Source of the DNA: Agarivorans sp. Toyoura001
GTDB lineage: Bacteria; Pseudomonadota; Gammaproteobacteria; Enterobacterales; Celerinatantimonadaceae
Direction: 5' to 3'
Length of the DNA stretch: 64,000 bases
NCBI RefSeq assembly: GCF_005405585.1
Contig: NZ_BJEQ01000007.1
Location: 1-64,000 of the forward strand
Program-made: the position numbers and the translations under genes
The notes under the pieces: generated by a model
Told to the model about the DNA's origin: nothing
Databases searched by the model: none
Seen by the model: only the letters and a program-made list of their open reading frames with translations
Shown here: positions 38,238-46,596 of the stretch, one piece after another
How positions within the stretch are numbered: the first letter of the stretch is position 1
Layout of the letters: the number at the start of each line of letters is the position of its first letter

Positions 38238-38373
38238 CTCCATTATCGCTGAGTAGCGCAAGTGGCCAAGTGATGAAGTCGAAACTTGTTTGAGCGCAGC
38301 GAGTTTTTCGACGCACTTGGATACGTGCAACGGAGGAAGAAGATAATGCAGGGCGAGTTTTCTTTTTGCTTAG
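38238..38373 (-). repeat. Structured repeat, copy 3 (diverged, inverted, lacks hairpin A)
   Basis: The minus strand carries a diverged copy of the second half of the unit. The loop core CTCGCTGCGCTCAAAC is unchanged. The stems differ in sequence but still pair: outer CCAAGTG/CACTTGG (38266-38272/38314-38320) and inner GTCGAAA/TTTCGAC (38278-38284/38306-38312). Confidence 0.75.
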
Positions 38374-38460
38374 TTAAGCTTCACTCGCTCAAAGCTTAAT
38401 GAAATCAATTTCCGTTTAATACAAAAAAGAAGCCCAGAGCATGCTCTAGGCTCGATTTGA

Positions 38461-39447
38461 CTATTTTAGATAGTAAAGCAATTCATTTTGTTGACTATAA
38501 GAGTAGTGAGTTGGGTAGGGCCATGAATCAATCTGATTCTCTCCATCGTACACTGCTGCTCCAGCAATCCCATAACCAGTATAGTTTTGCCCTGCTAATT
38601 GAATCATTGAAGGGTGGGTACTTATGTTTGAACCGTTGGTACATCGTATACTATAGGTTGTATTGCACCAGATCATGAGCCCACCATAGTTGGTATTGTA
38701 GTTGTCTGTTGATAACGAATCGACGACCCATGGGTGGAATACATTGTTTGGGTTAGTCGGAGACATAGTATCTTTTGATACATGAGTAATTTTGTTTAAT
38801 TCATCAATCAACATAATTCCTACGTTGATGTTTTCCCTCAGGGCCTTCCATCTTTCATCTGATAGAACTGAATATTCGTTTGGACTAACAGGGTTTCCTT
38901 CTATGTTTTGAGGTATCGCGTCTTTATGGTGTGCAAACAATGTCCAACCACCACCTTGGGTTGTCATATCACAATAAACTTCAAATGCTTCAATACCAAA
39001 GTTTTCACCATCAGGATCAATTTGATAATAACCATCTCCTGTTGATTCTCCAGCGTCATAAATTTCACTACAGTCTCGTTTTATCTCTGTAATACTCGGA
39101 GACAATAAATCCCAGTCTCCTTTTGCTCCCTCTAATGAATACCATGTACCAGAGTAGCCGCGCGCTTCATTTTTAAGGCCTAGAAAATAGGATGTTTGTT
39201 GCATCCCTTCGATGGCAAATGAAATAACACGCCCATCGTTTATTGAGCCTTTTAGTATTTGATCTTTATTTAAAGTAGAAATAATAGAACTATTGTTTTG
39301 TGTTAAATTGAGTTCAAATGATGAGGTTTCAACCACCACTCCATCAAGCAGGCTGTCTAATGATAACGTCATTGTGCTATCTAGATTTGTAGCACTGGTA
39401 TAATTAGCAAAAAGAATGGCAATAGTTACAGATATTTTAGTACGCAT
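38461..39447 (-). CDS. Secreted fibrinogen-like domain protein
   Basis: This 328-residue protein has a signal peptide (SVTIAILFANYTSA). Its central region resembles the fibrinogen C-terminal/intelectin type: CSEIYDAGESTGDGYYQIDP, then FEVYCDMTTQGGGWTLFAHH, where YCDM and GGGWT are hallmark motifs. The N-terminal 130 residues are beta-rich and unassigned. In animals these domains bind acetylated or exposed-diol glycans; bacterial members are little studied. A role in glycan binding at the cell surface is an inference. AAAGGG precedes the ATG. Confidence 0.72.
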   Translation of the reverse strand: MRTKISVTIAILFANYTSATNLDSTMTLSLDSLLDGVVVETSSFELNLTQNNSSIISTLNKDQILKGSINDGRVISFAIEGMQQTSYFLGLKNEARGYSGTWYSLEGAKGDWDLLSPSITEIKRDCSEIYDAGESTGDGYYQIDPDGENFGIEAFEVYCDMTTQGGGWTLFAHHKDAIPQNIEGNPVSPNEYSVLSDERWKALRENINVGIMLIDELNKITHVSKDTMSPTNPNNVFHPWVVDSLSTDNYNTNYGGLMIWCNTTYSIRCTNGSNISTHPSMIQLAGQNYTGYGIAGAAVYDGENQIDSWPYPTHYSYSQQNELLYYLK

Positions 39448-39597
39448 GAAAAATCCCTTTATTGATAATATTGAATGTTATTCTATGGGAATCTTTTTTT
39501 AAATGATTTTTTGGATTGTTACCAATAACTAATTTAGTTGAAGTGGGTTTCGCTAGAAGGAATCAAAACTTGAGAGTTTTATTTACATAGTGGCTCA

Positions 39598-39634
39598 ACA
39601 AAAAGCCCCAAGCATTACTGCTTAGGGCTTTTTA
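39598..39634 (-). terminator. Terminator after ilvC
   Basis: GCCCCAAGCA-TTAC-TGCTTAGGGC is flanked by A5 and T5. It lies downstream of the ilvC stop on the minus strand. Confidence 0.85.
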
Positions 39635-39676
39635 TTTCCACCATTAGCTAATCGTCATTAGCCAAAAGCGAGAAGA

Positions 39677-41158
39677 TTAACCACCAACGGCGATTTTCTT
39701 CATATCAGTCATGTAACCGCGAAGCTTAGTACCTACAACTTCTACAGGGTGGCTGCGTAGTGCTTCGTTTACTTCGATTAGGCGAGCGTTATCAACGCCG
39801 TTGCTTTGCTCTTCAAAACCTTTACCGATGTACTCTAGGCTGATGTTGTTCACGGTGTCGCGCAATAGTGGCACTGCAGCGTGTGAGAATAGGTAACAAC
39901 CGTATTCTGCAGTATCAGAGATTACTACGTTCATTTCGTACAAACGCTTACGTGCAATGGTGTTAGCAATAAGTGGCGTTTCGTGTAGTGACTCGTAGTA
40001 AGCACTTTCTTCGATGATGCCAGCAGCAACCATAGTTTCGAATGCTAGTTCAACACCGGCTTTAACCAGTGCAACTAAGATGATGCCTTTGTCGAAGAAC
40101 TCTTGCTCAGTAATTTCTACGTCAGATACTGGGGCTTTTTCAAAACCGCTTTGGCCAGTTTCTTCACGCCACTTAAGCAAGTTAACGTCGTTGTTTGACC
40201 AGTCTGTCATCATAGTGCGTGAGAATTCACCTTCAATGATGTCGTCCATGTGTTTTTCAAACAATGGGCGCATTAGGTCTTTAAGTTCGTCGGCTAGGTC
40301 AAAACACTTAATTTTAGCTGGGTTAGATAGGCGATCTACCATGTTGGTGATGCCGCCGTGCTTAAGTGCTTCAGTGACTGTTTCCCAACCAAACTGAATA
40401 AGTTTAGCGGCGTAACCCGGCTCAATGCCTTCGGCAACCATTTTGTCGTAACCCAAGATAGCGCCAGTTTGTAGCACACCACAAAGGATTGTTTGCTCGC
40501 CCATAAGGTCTGATTTAACTTCAGCCACAAATGAAGACTCAAGTACACCTGCGCGGTCACCACCCGTTGCAGAAGCGTAAGCTTTAGCAATTGCAAGGCC
40601 GTTGCCTTGTGGGTCATTTTCTGGGTGAACAGCGATTAGGGTTGGTACACCAAAACCACGTTTGTATTCTTCACGTACTTCAGTACCTGGGCACTTAGGT
40701 GCAACCATTACTACAGTAATGTCTTCACGTACTTGCATGCCTTCTTCAACAATGTTGAAGCCATGTGAGTAAGCCAGGGTAGAACCTTTCTTCATTAACG
40801 GCATTACCGTTTCAACAACATTGCTGTGCTGCTTGTCTGGAGTAAGGTTAAGTACCATATCTGCTTGTGGAATAAGCTCTTGGTAAGTACCAACAGTAAA
40901 ACCGTTGTCTGACGCTTGAACAAAAGAAGCACGCTTCTCTTGAATCGCAGCGTCACGCAAAGCGTAAGAAATGTTTAGGCCAGAATCACGCATGTTTAAG
41001 CCTTGGTTTAGGCCTTGTGCGCCACAACCAACAACTACGATGTTCCAGTCTTTAATAAAGTTACAACCATCAGCAAATTCGCTGCGATCCATAAAACGAC
41101 ATTTACCTAATTGCTCAAGCTTTTGGCGCAAGCTAAGGGTGTTGAAATAATTAGCCAT
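39677..41158 (-). CDS. ilvC: Ketol-acid reductoisomerase (class II)
   Basis: This 493-residue enzyme converts acetolactate or acetohydroxybutyrate to the dihydroxy acids of isoleucine and valine synthesis, with NADPH and Mg. The start [20 protein letters not shown] is nearly that of E. coli IlvC, so ATG 41158 is used rather than the upstream 41188. The Rossmann motif [15 protein letters not shown] and the long class II C-terminal duplicated knotted domain are present. It is divergent from ilvY, 244 bp apart, the classical ilvY-ilvC arrangement. Confidence 0.96.
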   Translation of the reverse strand: MANYFNTLSLRQKLEQLGKCRFMDRSEFADGCNFIKDWNIVVVGCGAQGLNQGLNMRDSGLNISYALRDAAIQEKRASFVQASDNGFTVGTYQELIPQADMVLNLTPDKQHSNVVETVMPLMKKGSTLAYSHGFNIVEEGMQVREDITVVMVAPKCPGTEVREEYKRGFGVPTLIAVHPENDPQGNGLAIAKAYASATGGDRAGVLESSFVAEVKSDLMGEQTILCGVLQTGAILGYDKMVAEGIEPGYAAKLIQFGWETVTEALKHGGITNMVDRLSNPAKIKCFDLADELKDLMRPLFEKHMDDIIEGEFSRTMMTDWSNNDVNLLKWREETGQSGFEKAPVSDVEITEQEFFDKGIILVALVKAGVELAFETMVAAGIIEESAYYESLHETPLIANTIARKRLYEMNVVISDTAEYGCYLFSHAAVPLLRDTVNNISLEYIGKGFEEQSNGVDNARLIEVNEALRSHPVEVVGTKLRGYMTDMKKIAVGG

Positions 41159-41316
41159 GTTCGACTCCGTAAAAATAGCGTTAATCAAATGATGATGGTG
41201 TTGTTGTGTTTACGAGATCCCGATGCACTTCTTTTGTGAGCGCGTTTCTTGTACCTGTCTCGTGATGGCCTCAATATAAACCCAAAGCATCATTGCGTAA
41301 AATGATGTTTTTGGGA

Positions 41317-41340
41317 TATTGTGTTTCATATATTGCAATA
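41317..41340. promoter_or_regulatory. Candidate IlvY operator in the ilvC-ilvY interval
   Basis: An interrupted inverted repeat TATTG ... GCAATA spans 24 bp between the divergent starts. IlvY is known to bind tandem sites here in E. coli. I assign it by position and partial symmetry only. Confidence 0.4.
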
Positions 41341-41402
41341 CAGTTTGGTAAAATGTCTCGATTAAGGCCTCAACAAACAATACTCAATAGGGAGAGCTGC
41401 CA

Positions 41403-42284
41403 GTGGATGTAAGAAGTGTTGAGTTATTTTTGCACTTAAGTCAGAGCCTGCATTTTGCTAAAACCAGCCAAGCTATGCATGTAAGTGCATCTACCTTGAG
41501 CCGAGTGATACAAAGGCTTGAAGACGAATTAGGCAGCAGTTTATTTACTCGAGATAAACGCAGTGTTCATCTTACTCAAGCGGGGCAGCGCTTTCGTAGC
41601 TTTGCTGAGCAATGGTTAGAGCAATGGCGTTTGCTGCAAATGGATTTGTCTTTGCAGTCGAATGCGCTGGCAGGGGAGCTGACGCTTTATTGCTCAGTAA
41701 CTGCTAGTTATAGCCACTTACCGGACATTTTGGACAAATACCGCTTATCTTGCCCAAATGCCGACATTAAATTGGCCACTGGTGATGTGGCAATGGCGGT
41801 AGATAAGGTGGCTAATGGTGAAGTGGATATTGCCATTGCAGCCCGCCCCGATCACCTTCCGCTAAACATTGCTTTTGCCAGTATTAGTAAAATACCGCTG
41901 TCTATTATTGGGCCTACAGTATCGTGTAACGTGCGTAAGCTGTTAGAGCGAAATCCTATTCCTTGGGATCAAGTGCCGTTTATTTTGCCTGAACATGGGC
42001 CAGCAAGAGCGAGGATTGACCATTGGTTTAAAGCCATGCGTATTACGCCGAATGTGCATGCTAAAGTGGCAGGGCATGAAGCCATTGTGAGTATGGTGGC
42101 GCTAGGCAGTGGTGTAGGGATCGCTCCCGAAGTAGTGGTAGATAACAGCCCAGTTCGCGAGCGTATTCAAAGTATTGCAGTAGGGGTGGAGCTTGAACCT
42201 TTTGATTTGGGGATCTGTATGTTATCAAGAAGGTTGCACGAACCGCTGATGCAGCGATTTTGGCAAATAGCCGCACGAAACTAA
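41403..42284 (+). CDS. ilvY: LysR-family activator IlvY
   Basis: This 293-residue protein starts at GTG with GGGAGAG upstream. The N-terminus, VRSVELFLHLSQSLHFAKTS then AMHVSASTLSRVIQRLEDELG, matches IlvY. In that family the protein activates ilvC in response to acetolactate. Gene order (divergent from ilvC) supports the assignment. The next gene, ybaK, begins 10 bp after its stop codon. Confidence 0.93.
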   Translation: MDVRSVELFLHLSQSLHFAKTSQAMHVSASTLSRVIQRLEDELGSSLFTRDKRSVHLTQAGQRFRSFAEQWLEQWRLLQMDLSLQSNALAGELTLYCSVTASYSHLPDILDKYRLSCPNADIKLATGDVAMAVDKVANGEVDIAIAARPDHLPLNIAFASISKIPLSIIGPTVSCNVRKLLERNPIPWDQVPFILPEHGPARARIDHWFKAMRITPNVHAKVAGHEAIVSMVALGSGVGIAPEVVVDNSPVRERIQSIAVGVELEPFDLGICMLSRRLHEPLMQRFWQIAARN

Positions 42285-42294
42285 GGTAGTAGCG

Positions 42295-42768
42295 ATGACT
42301 CCCGCAGTACAACAACTTAAAAAAGCTAAACAAGATTTTCAGTTGCTGGAATACAAGAGTGACCCGCAGCAAGCCAATTTTGGCCAAGCCAGCGCAGAAA
42401 AGCTTGGTTTGGCAGAAGAGCTGGTATTTAAAACCTTAGTGGCCTGTGATGACAGCAACCCCAAAAATATGGTGGTGGCGATAGTTCCGGTAAGTGGCCA
42501 ACTTGATCTAAAGGCGCTGGCGAAAGCAGCTAGCATTAAGAAGATGCGCATGGCAGAAGTGCCAATAGCCGAGCGAACCACGGGTTACGTTAAAGGAGGC
42601 ATAAGCCCCTTTGGTCAAAAAAAGCGATTGCCTACGTTTATTGATAGTAGTGCCGAGCAATTTGCTGAAGTAGTGGTCAGTGCTGGTAAGCGAGGATTGT
42701 CTTTGCAACTTAAAGCCAGTGTGTTGCAAACCGTGTTGGGAGCGCAGTTTGCTAAACTTAGCCAATAA
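42295..42768 (+). CDS. ybaK: Cys-tRNA(Pro)/Cys-tRNA(Cys) deacylase YbaK
   Basis: This 157-residue editing protein hydrolyses Cys mis-attached to tRNA(Pro). It has the YbaK/EbsC fold features EELVFKTLVACDD, VVAIVPVSGQLDLKALAKA, KKMRMAE and GYVKGGISPFGQKK, the last being the hallmark GG(I/C)SPxG loop. Length is as in E. coli YbaK (159). It is probably co-transcribed with ilvY. Confidence 0.93.
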   Translation: MTPAVQQLKKAKQDFQLLEYKSDPQQANFGQASAEKLGLAEELVFKTLVACDDSNPKNMVVAIVPVSGQLDLKALAKAASIKKMRMAEVPIAERTTGYVKGGISPFGQKKRLPTFIDSSAEQFAEVVVSAGKRGLSLQLKASVLQTVLGAQFAKLSQ

Positions 42769-42796
42769 CAGGCGATATGACTATTTAAGGGTTTGG

Positions 42797-43534
42797 ATGC
42801 GGCTACTGTGTTGCTTACTGCTATTAGTGAATTGGAATGTGCTGGCCACAGATCTTGCACCTGCCAAGTTTTCGACCAGCTTGGTAAAGCCTTGGGGCTA
42901 CAAAAGCACTGACTTACACGAACAGGGCTTGTTAGTTCAGTTTACACGTGCGCTTGCCAGCGAAGCTGAGCTTCCCTTTAATAATGTTATGCGGCCCTAT
43001 CCAAGAGTGATTAAAGAAATTAAATCTGGCACTGCCGATTTCGCGGTAATGTTTGCTAGCCCTAAGGCTGAACAAATTGCCGTGGATTTAGGTCAAGTGG
43101 TTACAGTGAAGGTGGTTGCTATTGCCAATGCCGGAGAACAGCCAATAAATAACATTAAACAGCTAAATGGCAAAAGGGTGGGGGTGATTCGCGGCGCCGC
43201 TTATGGCCCTGATATTGACGACAATCCCAATATTGAACGAGTTAGCTTTAATGATACTGCGCAAGGTGTTCAGATGTTATTGCTGGAGCGTATAGATGTA
43301 ATGGTAGCCACCAATTACTCGATCAATCATTCTTTGCAAGAGCTATACATAGAGCCAGAACGTATTACTCCGGTGTATCATCTTGCTACTCGTTACGGCA
43401 ATTTGTACTGGTCTCGGGCGTCTAATCAAATGGAGCAAGCTAAGCGTTTGCAAACAGCGCTTAGTCGCCTGCGAGAGCAAGGCGTACTCGATGATATATT
43501 TTCCATAGATGCAGTGCTGGCTAAACAGAACTAA
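42797..43534 (+). CDS. Periplasmic solute-binding protein, family 3-like
   Basis: This protein of about 245 residues has a signal peptide (LLCCLLLLVNWNVLA) and a family 3 extracellular solute-binding fold: PWGYKSTDLHEQGLLVQFTR, then VMRPYPRVIKEIKSGTADFA, and IKQLNGKRVGVIRGAAYG. No transporter genes are nearby, so it may be an orphan sensor- or transport-related protein, as is common in Alteromonadales and Vibrionales. I use ATG 42797 (AAGGG upstream), since the longer frame from 42680 overlaps ybaK and has no signal peptide. Confidence 0.78.
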   Translation: MRLLCCLLLLVNWNVLATDLAPAKFSTSLVKPWGYKSTDLHEQGLLVQFTRALASEAELPFNNVMRPYPRVIKEIKSGTADFAVMFASPKAEQIAVDLGQVVTVKVVAIANAGEQPINNIKQLNGKRVGVIRGAAYGPDIDDNPNIERVSFNDTAQGVQMLLLERIDVMVATNYSINHSLQELYIEPERITPVYHLATRYGNLYWSRASNQMEQAKRLQTALSRLREQGVLDDIFSIDAVLAKQN

Positions 43535-43602
43535 TAGTCAGCTTGCTAGCTTGAGCCTATAAAACAGCTTCTATACAATGAGGCCAAATAAAGGAGATAA
43601 CC

Positions 43603-43857
43603 ATGATTAACCCGGCCAAAATTGAAGAGATTGCTAAGCAAGTTAGCGATATGGTGCCGCCAGGATTGAAAAATGCCGGCGATGAGTTTGAGCGTAAAGT
43701 AAAACAAGTGATTCAAGCAAAGTTGAGTCAACTTGATGTGGTTAATCGCGAAGAGTTTGATGTGCAAACTCAAGTTTTACTGCGTACTCGAGAAAAGCTG
43801 ACAGCCCTAGAAGCCAAAGTTGCCGAACTCGAAAAAAGGTTAAACCAAGAAAGTTAA
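43603..43857 (+). CDS. ubiK: Ubiquinone biosynthesis accessory factor UbiK
   Basis: This 84-residue BMFP-type protein helps organise the Ubi complex for aerobic ubiquinone synthesis. It begins MINPAKIEEIAKQVSDMVPP, a typical UbiK N-terminus, and ends with a coiled coil (LRTREKLTALEAKVAELEKR) that trimerises in E. coli. AAAGGAGA precedes the ATG. Confidence 0.92.
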   Translation: MINPAKIEEIAKQVSDMVPPGLKNAGDEFERKVKQVIQAKLSQLDVVNREEFDVQTQVLLRTREKLTALEAKVAELEKRLNQES

Positions 43858-43883
43858 TTAATAACTAATTAACTTGTTGATAA

Positions 43884-43908
43884 GGCAGAGCTTATGCTCT
43901 GCTTTTTT
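43884..43908 (+). terminator. Terminator after ubiK
   Basis: GGCAGAGC-TTAT-GCTCTGC followed by TTTTTT, 27 bp after the stop codon. Confidence 0.88.
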
Positions 43909-44319
43909 GTGGCTATTGTTTGTGATTTTGAGTCATGAAATGCTTTTCTTATTGTGAAAAATGACCACATACCTCATTTTTTAGTGTGATTTTTGGTAAA
44001 CATACTGTGAAATTATAGGCCTATTTTTAACAGGGTTTTTACTGTTTAAGTACTGTTAAAGTTTCTTTTTTAATCACTTACTTAGCCATCTTTAATTTAA
44101 AAAACAATGGTTTAATTTGTGTTACTTATTTTTTTGTTAGTTTTTTTATATTTTACGTTTTTTTAGTGAGCTTTGTCTTTATTGCACTTTCAAGTTTGTT
44201 AACGCTAACACTGTGATCTTTGTCGTTTCTTTGCCCGGTTACCAAGCCTTAGGATGATTTCAAAGGCGCATGGACATTGAAGACCTGTTGCCTTCAACAC
44301 TATTCACAGGGAGAAGAGC
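43909..44319. other. Very AT-rich promoter region of the duplicated cassette
   Basis: No gene is seen. Long T-runs suggest a curved or nucleoid-protein-bound region. A LacI-type operator lies at 44195-44212, about 110 bp before the first cassette start. Confidence 0.5.
44195..44212. promoter_or_regulatory. LacI-type operator upstream of the cassette
   Basis: TTTGTTAACGCTAACACT shares its first 16 bases exactly with the site at 33580 in the CBM21/CBM6 interval. Confidence 0.6.
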
Positions 44320-45042
44320 ATGAGTAAGAACGCAGTTTTTAAAATCACAATGTTAGCCGGTGCAATTGCTTTAGCAGGTTGTACTGATTCAATTGAAGAA
44401 CCAGCAGACCCAGTAGATCCGCCAATAGATCCGCCAGTAGGTGAAGTATTTGTGGTTATTGATGATGGTGTTACTGCCTCAGGCATGGGTGTACTAGTAG
44501 GTCATGCGCCTGCTTACAGCAAAAATGCATTGGCAAAAGATGAAAGCTATGCCGATGATGGTTTCTCTGTAGACCCAAGTGCTAATGATGCTGAATATGT
44601 GTGGGAAGTAACCACTAATAGTGCGCATGGCGAATCATACTTCATTGTTAGTGGTGATGCGGCAATGGACATGACTGACTACGCCAACGGTGTTTTGCTG
44701 TTTGATATGTCGGTAACTAATGCCACAGCAACTGGTAGCACTAGTCATCAAATTGTTATGCAAACTAACGGTAGTGACGCTGATTACTTAGATCGTAATA
44801 CATTCTACTTTGGTCAAGACCAACTCGCTGAGCAAGAATCAGCGGGTTGGAAAACGTATGCCGTTAAGGTGAGCTGTTTTGCTCCAGATGATGCTGGTGC
44901 ATTCGATATCACTAAGGTTAATGAAGTATTCCGCCTAGATATTCGCAATGAATCAGTAACTTATGAACTAGGTACTGTGAAGTACGATGCTGACGCAACC
45001 ATGATCCCAGACGGTGCGGTTGAGTGGACATGTGCTGAGTAA
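44320..45042 (+). CDS. Cassette gene A1: lipoprotein with ExoP-like carbohydrate-binding domain
   Basis: This 240-residue lipoprotein has the lipobox LAGC (Cys 21), a Pro/Asp/Glu linker (VDPPIDPPVGE), and one beta-sandwich domain. The latter part, QLAEQESAGWKTYAVKVSCF then DITKVNEVFRLDIRNESVTY, resembles the galactose-binding-like C-terminal domain of ExoP-type GH3 glucanases (family call by eye). No catalytic domain is present. Cysteines in VSCF and the terminal WTCAE could form a disulfide. It is the first gene of the cassette, with GGGAG before the ATG, and its paralogue is A2 at 46597. It probably binds polysaccharide at the cell surface. Confidence 0.65.
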   Translation: MSKNAVFKITMLAGAIALAGCTDSIEEPADPVDPPIDPPVGEVFVVIDDGVTASGMGVLVGHAPAYSKNALAKDESYADDGFSVDPSANDAEYVWEVTTNSAHGESYFIVSGDAAMDMTDYANGVLLFDMSVTNATATGSTSHQIVMQTNGSDADYLDRNTFYFGQDQLAEQESAGWKTYAVKVSCFAPDDAGAFDITKVNEVFRLDIRNESVTYELGTVKYDADATMIPDGAVEWTCAE

Positions 45043-45122
45043 TTTACCAAGTACCTTCCAGCGCACGGTATTGATGCCGTGCGCTATTTAATGAATTAAT
45101 GGATTTATAGCTTTCAGGGAAT

Positions 45123-45680
45123 ATGAAAATGAAAGGTTTTTATGTTTTTTTAATTGCTGTTTCTTCCAGTTTTTTAGTGGCTTGTGCAAGTACTGGAACC
45201 TCTGAAAGTGCCAGCGAAGATGACCAATTTGCCATTCCTTTGATGGTGACGTATACCCTTAACGACGGTAAGGGCTGGAACAAAGTAAGTGCGGGCTTGC
45301 AAGGATGGGGAGATGGCGTAGCGGCATTTAGCCTAGCCAATGAACAAGCCAATATTAGGATTAAAAAGAAAGCGAGTAATCCTTGGCATATTCAAATTAA
45401 ACGCCCTGTGGCGTTAGTGGAAGATATGCATTACGAGCTATCTGTTGAGGCTTCTGCAAGTGAGCCAAGCAACATGGTGATTGCTGTTCAACAAAACTAC
45501 GGTGAGTATATTACTTACTTTTATCGTGCGGAATTAGTTGGTGTCGAAAGCAAACTATATACCTACGAATTCACCATGCCTAGTGACGAAAGGAAAGGAA
45601 CGTTTTCGATTATGTTCGGTGATGGCGCACCCGGTGTGAGCTATAGCCTAAGCAATATCAAACTAAATTCTACCTACTAG
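45123..45680 (+). CDS. Cassette gene B1: CBM4/9-like lipoprotein
   Basis: This 185-residue lipoprotein (lipobox LVAC, Cys 21) has one domain of CBM4/9 type: LNDGKGWNKVSAGLQGWGDG, then KASNPWHIQIKRPVALVEDM, YELSVEASAS, and a closing strand VSYSLSNIKLNS. The aromatic-rich core WGDG...NPWHIQ is shared with C1, B2 and C2, so all four descend from one module. It is tethered in the membrane, whereas C1 is free. CBM4/9-type modules commonly bind xylan or beta-glucan; the ligand here is inferred from the nearby GH52 locus. Confidence 0.7.
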   Translation: MKMKGFYVFLIAVSSSFLVACASTGTSESASEDDQFAIPLMVTYTLNDGKGWNKVSAGLQGWGDGVAAFSLANEQANIRIKKKASNPWHIQIKRPVALVEDMHYELSVEASASEPSNMVIAVQQNYGEYITYFYRAELVGVESKLYTYEFTMPSDERKGTFSIMFGDGAPGVSYSLSNIKLNSTY

Positions 45681-45722
45681 TCTTTTTTAATATTAGTTAG
45701 TTTTAGATGTAAGGAATAAACC

Positions 45723-46232
45723 ATGACATTGCTTAAGTCCTTAGCCTTAGCGGCTAGCCTGTTAAGTGTAGCAACAACCTCGGTAGCGGCTAGCCTCGAT
45801 ATCAGCTTAGACAGTGGTAAAAGATGGCAGCAAGTTAACGCTGGCGACGACGGTTGGGGCGATGGTTCTGGTAGCTTTAGCTTTAGTGGTGAAACCGCTG
45901 AAGTAACCGTAAAAGATGCCGCCAGTAACCCATGGCATATTCAATTAAAACGACCAAAAGTGAAGTTGAATAAAGGTGAAACTTACAAGATCACTGCACA
46001 AGTGAGTGCTAGTGCGAAAAGCCCATTGACCATTATTGTGCAAAAAGACTCTGGTGATTACGCCACGTATTACGCTGAAGATTTATCAGTGAGCCCTTCA
46101 GCACAAACATTTAATTTGAGCTTTAAAGCCCCTTCTAGTGATAGTAAAGCCGCCTTTGCCTTTTTTGTAGGCGGTGCTGCTCCCGGGGTGACGTTTACCT
46201 TTAAAGATATACGTTTTGTGAGCGAAAAATAA
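45723..46232 (+). CDS. Cassette gene C1: secreted CBM4/9-like protein
   Basis: This 169-residue protein has a classical signal peptide (LLSVATTSVAA) but no lipobox. The mature part is a single CBM4/9-like domain: GKRWQQVNAGDDGWGDGSGS, then ASNPWHIQLKRPKVKL, TIIVQKDSGDYATYY, and VTFTFKDIRFVSEK. It starts at ATG with AAGGAATAAACC upstream. It follows B1 by 42 bp and precedes a strong terminator. A soluble periplasmic or extracellular partner of the lipoprotein B1 is a reasonable inference. Confidence 0.7.
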   Translation: MTLLKSLALAASLLSVATTSVAASLDISLDSGKRWQQVNAGDDGWGDGSGSFSFSGETAEVTVKDAASNPWHIQLKRPKVKLNKGETYKITAQVSASAKSPLTIIVQKDSGDYATYYAEDLSVSPSAQTFNLSFKAPSSDSKAAFAFFVGGAAPGVTFTFKDIRFVSEK

Positions 46233-46596
46233 GCATATTTAACAGTACAGTAGGCACCTTGCTATTAATCCCAAAAGCAAATTCCGACAACCTATTGGTA
46301 ATAAAGCCTATTAGCTAGCTTTGTTACTTAGCCTACCTTTCTGTTTACTCCTCTCAGCCTTGCTGCGAGGAGTTTTTTTATTATTAGGGCTTCTTATAAA
46401 TTCAAGGCGTTTATTTTTAAGCAATTGTTTTTTGGCTTTTTTTGACTGACTTATTGTTATTTTATGATTCTCCGTGAAAGCCTTTTCGATTTAGTGTTTG
46501 TCTATTTTCTATTTTATTTTCCTCGTTAACATAGCTCCCGCTGGCTTGATAGTGAACTTACTAATTAGCCTTTAACAATTTCAAAGGGAAATGAAT
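46233..46596. other. Interval between the two cassette units
   Basis: It contains the unit 1 terminator and an AT-rich segment that should hold a promoter for unit 2. The TTTGTTAACGCTAACA operator of unit 1 is not found here, so the units may be regulated differently. Confidence 0.5.
46347..46379 (+). terminator. Terminator of cassette unit 1
   Basis: ACTCCTC pairs with GAGGAGT around TCAGCCTTGCTGC, followed by seven Ts. The unit 2 terminator has nearly the same loop. Confidence 0.85.

Larger units (their letters stand above)
37515..38460. other. 946-bp gene-free region carrying structured repeats
   Basis: No credible coding sequence is present on either strand. The region is filled by two direct 189-bp repeat copies and an inverted diverged third copy (listed separately). 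Smaller AAGCTT-centred inverted repeats flank the set at about 37567-37588 and 38374-38400. Confidence 0.7.
44320..46380 (+). repeat. Tandem duplicated cassette, unit 1 (genes A1-B1-C1 and terminator)
   Basis: Three genes and the 3' terminator reappear in the same order at 46597-48632. Similarity also runs through the untranslated tail after C (AGTAGGCACCTTG against TGTAGGCTCTTTG), showing that the whole unit was duplicated. Confidence 0.9.

Noticed and set aside
44150..44170. TTTACGTTTTTTTAGT before the cassette, resembling the start of the 135-bp module at 50580
   Set aside because: No GTCAT/ATGAC, CAAATCTTA or matching -35/-10 spacing follows, and the surrounding DNA is full of T-runs, so chance is likely.
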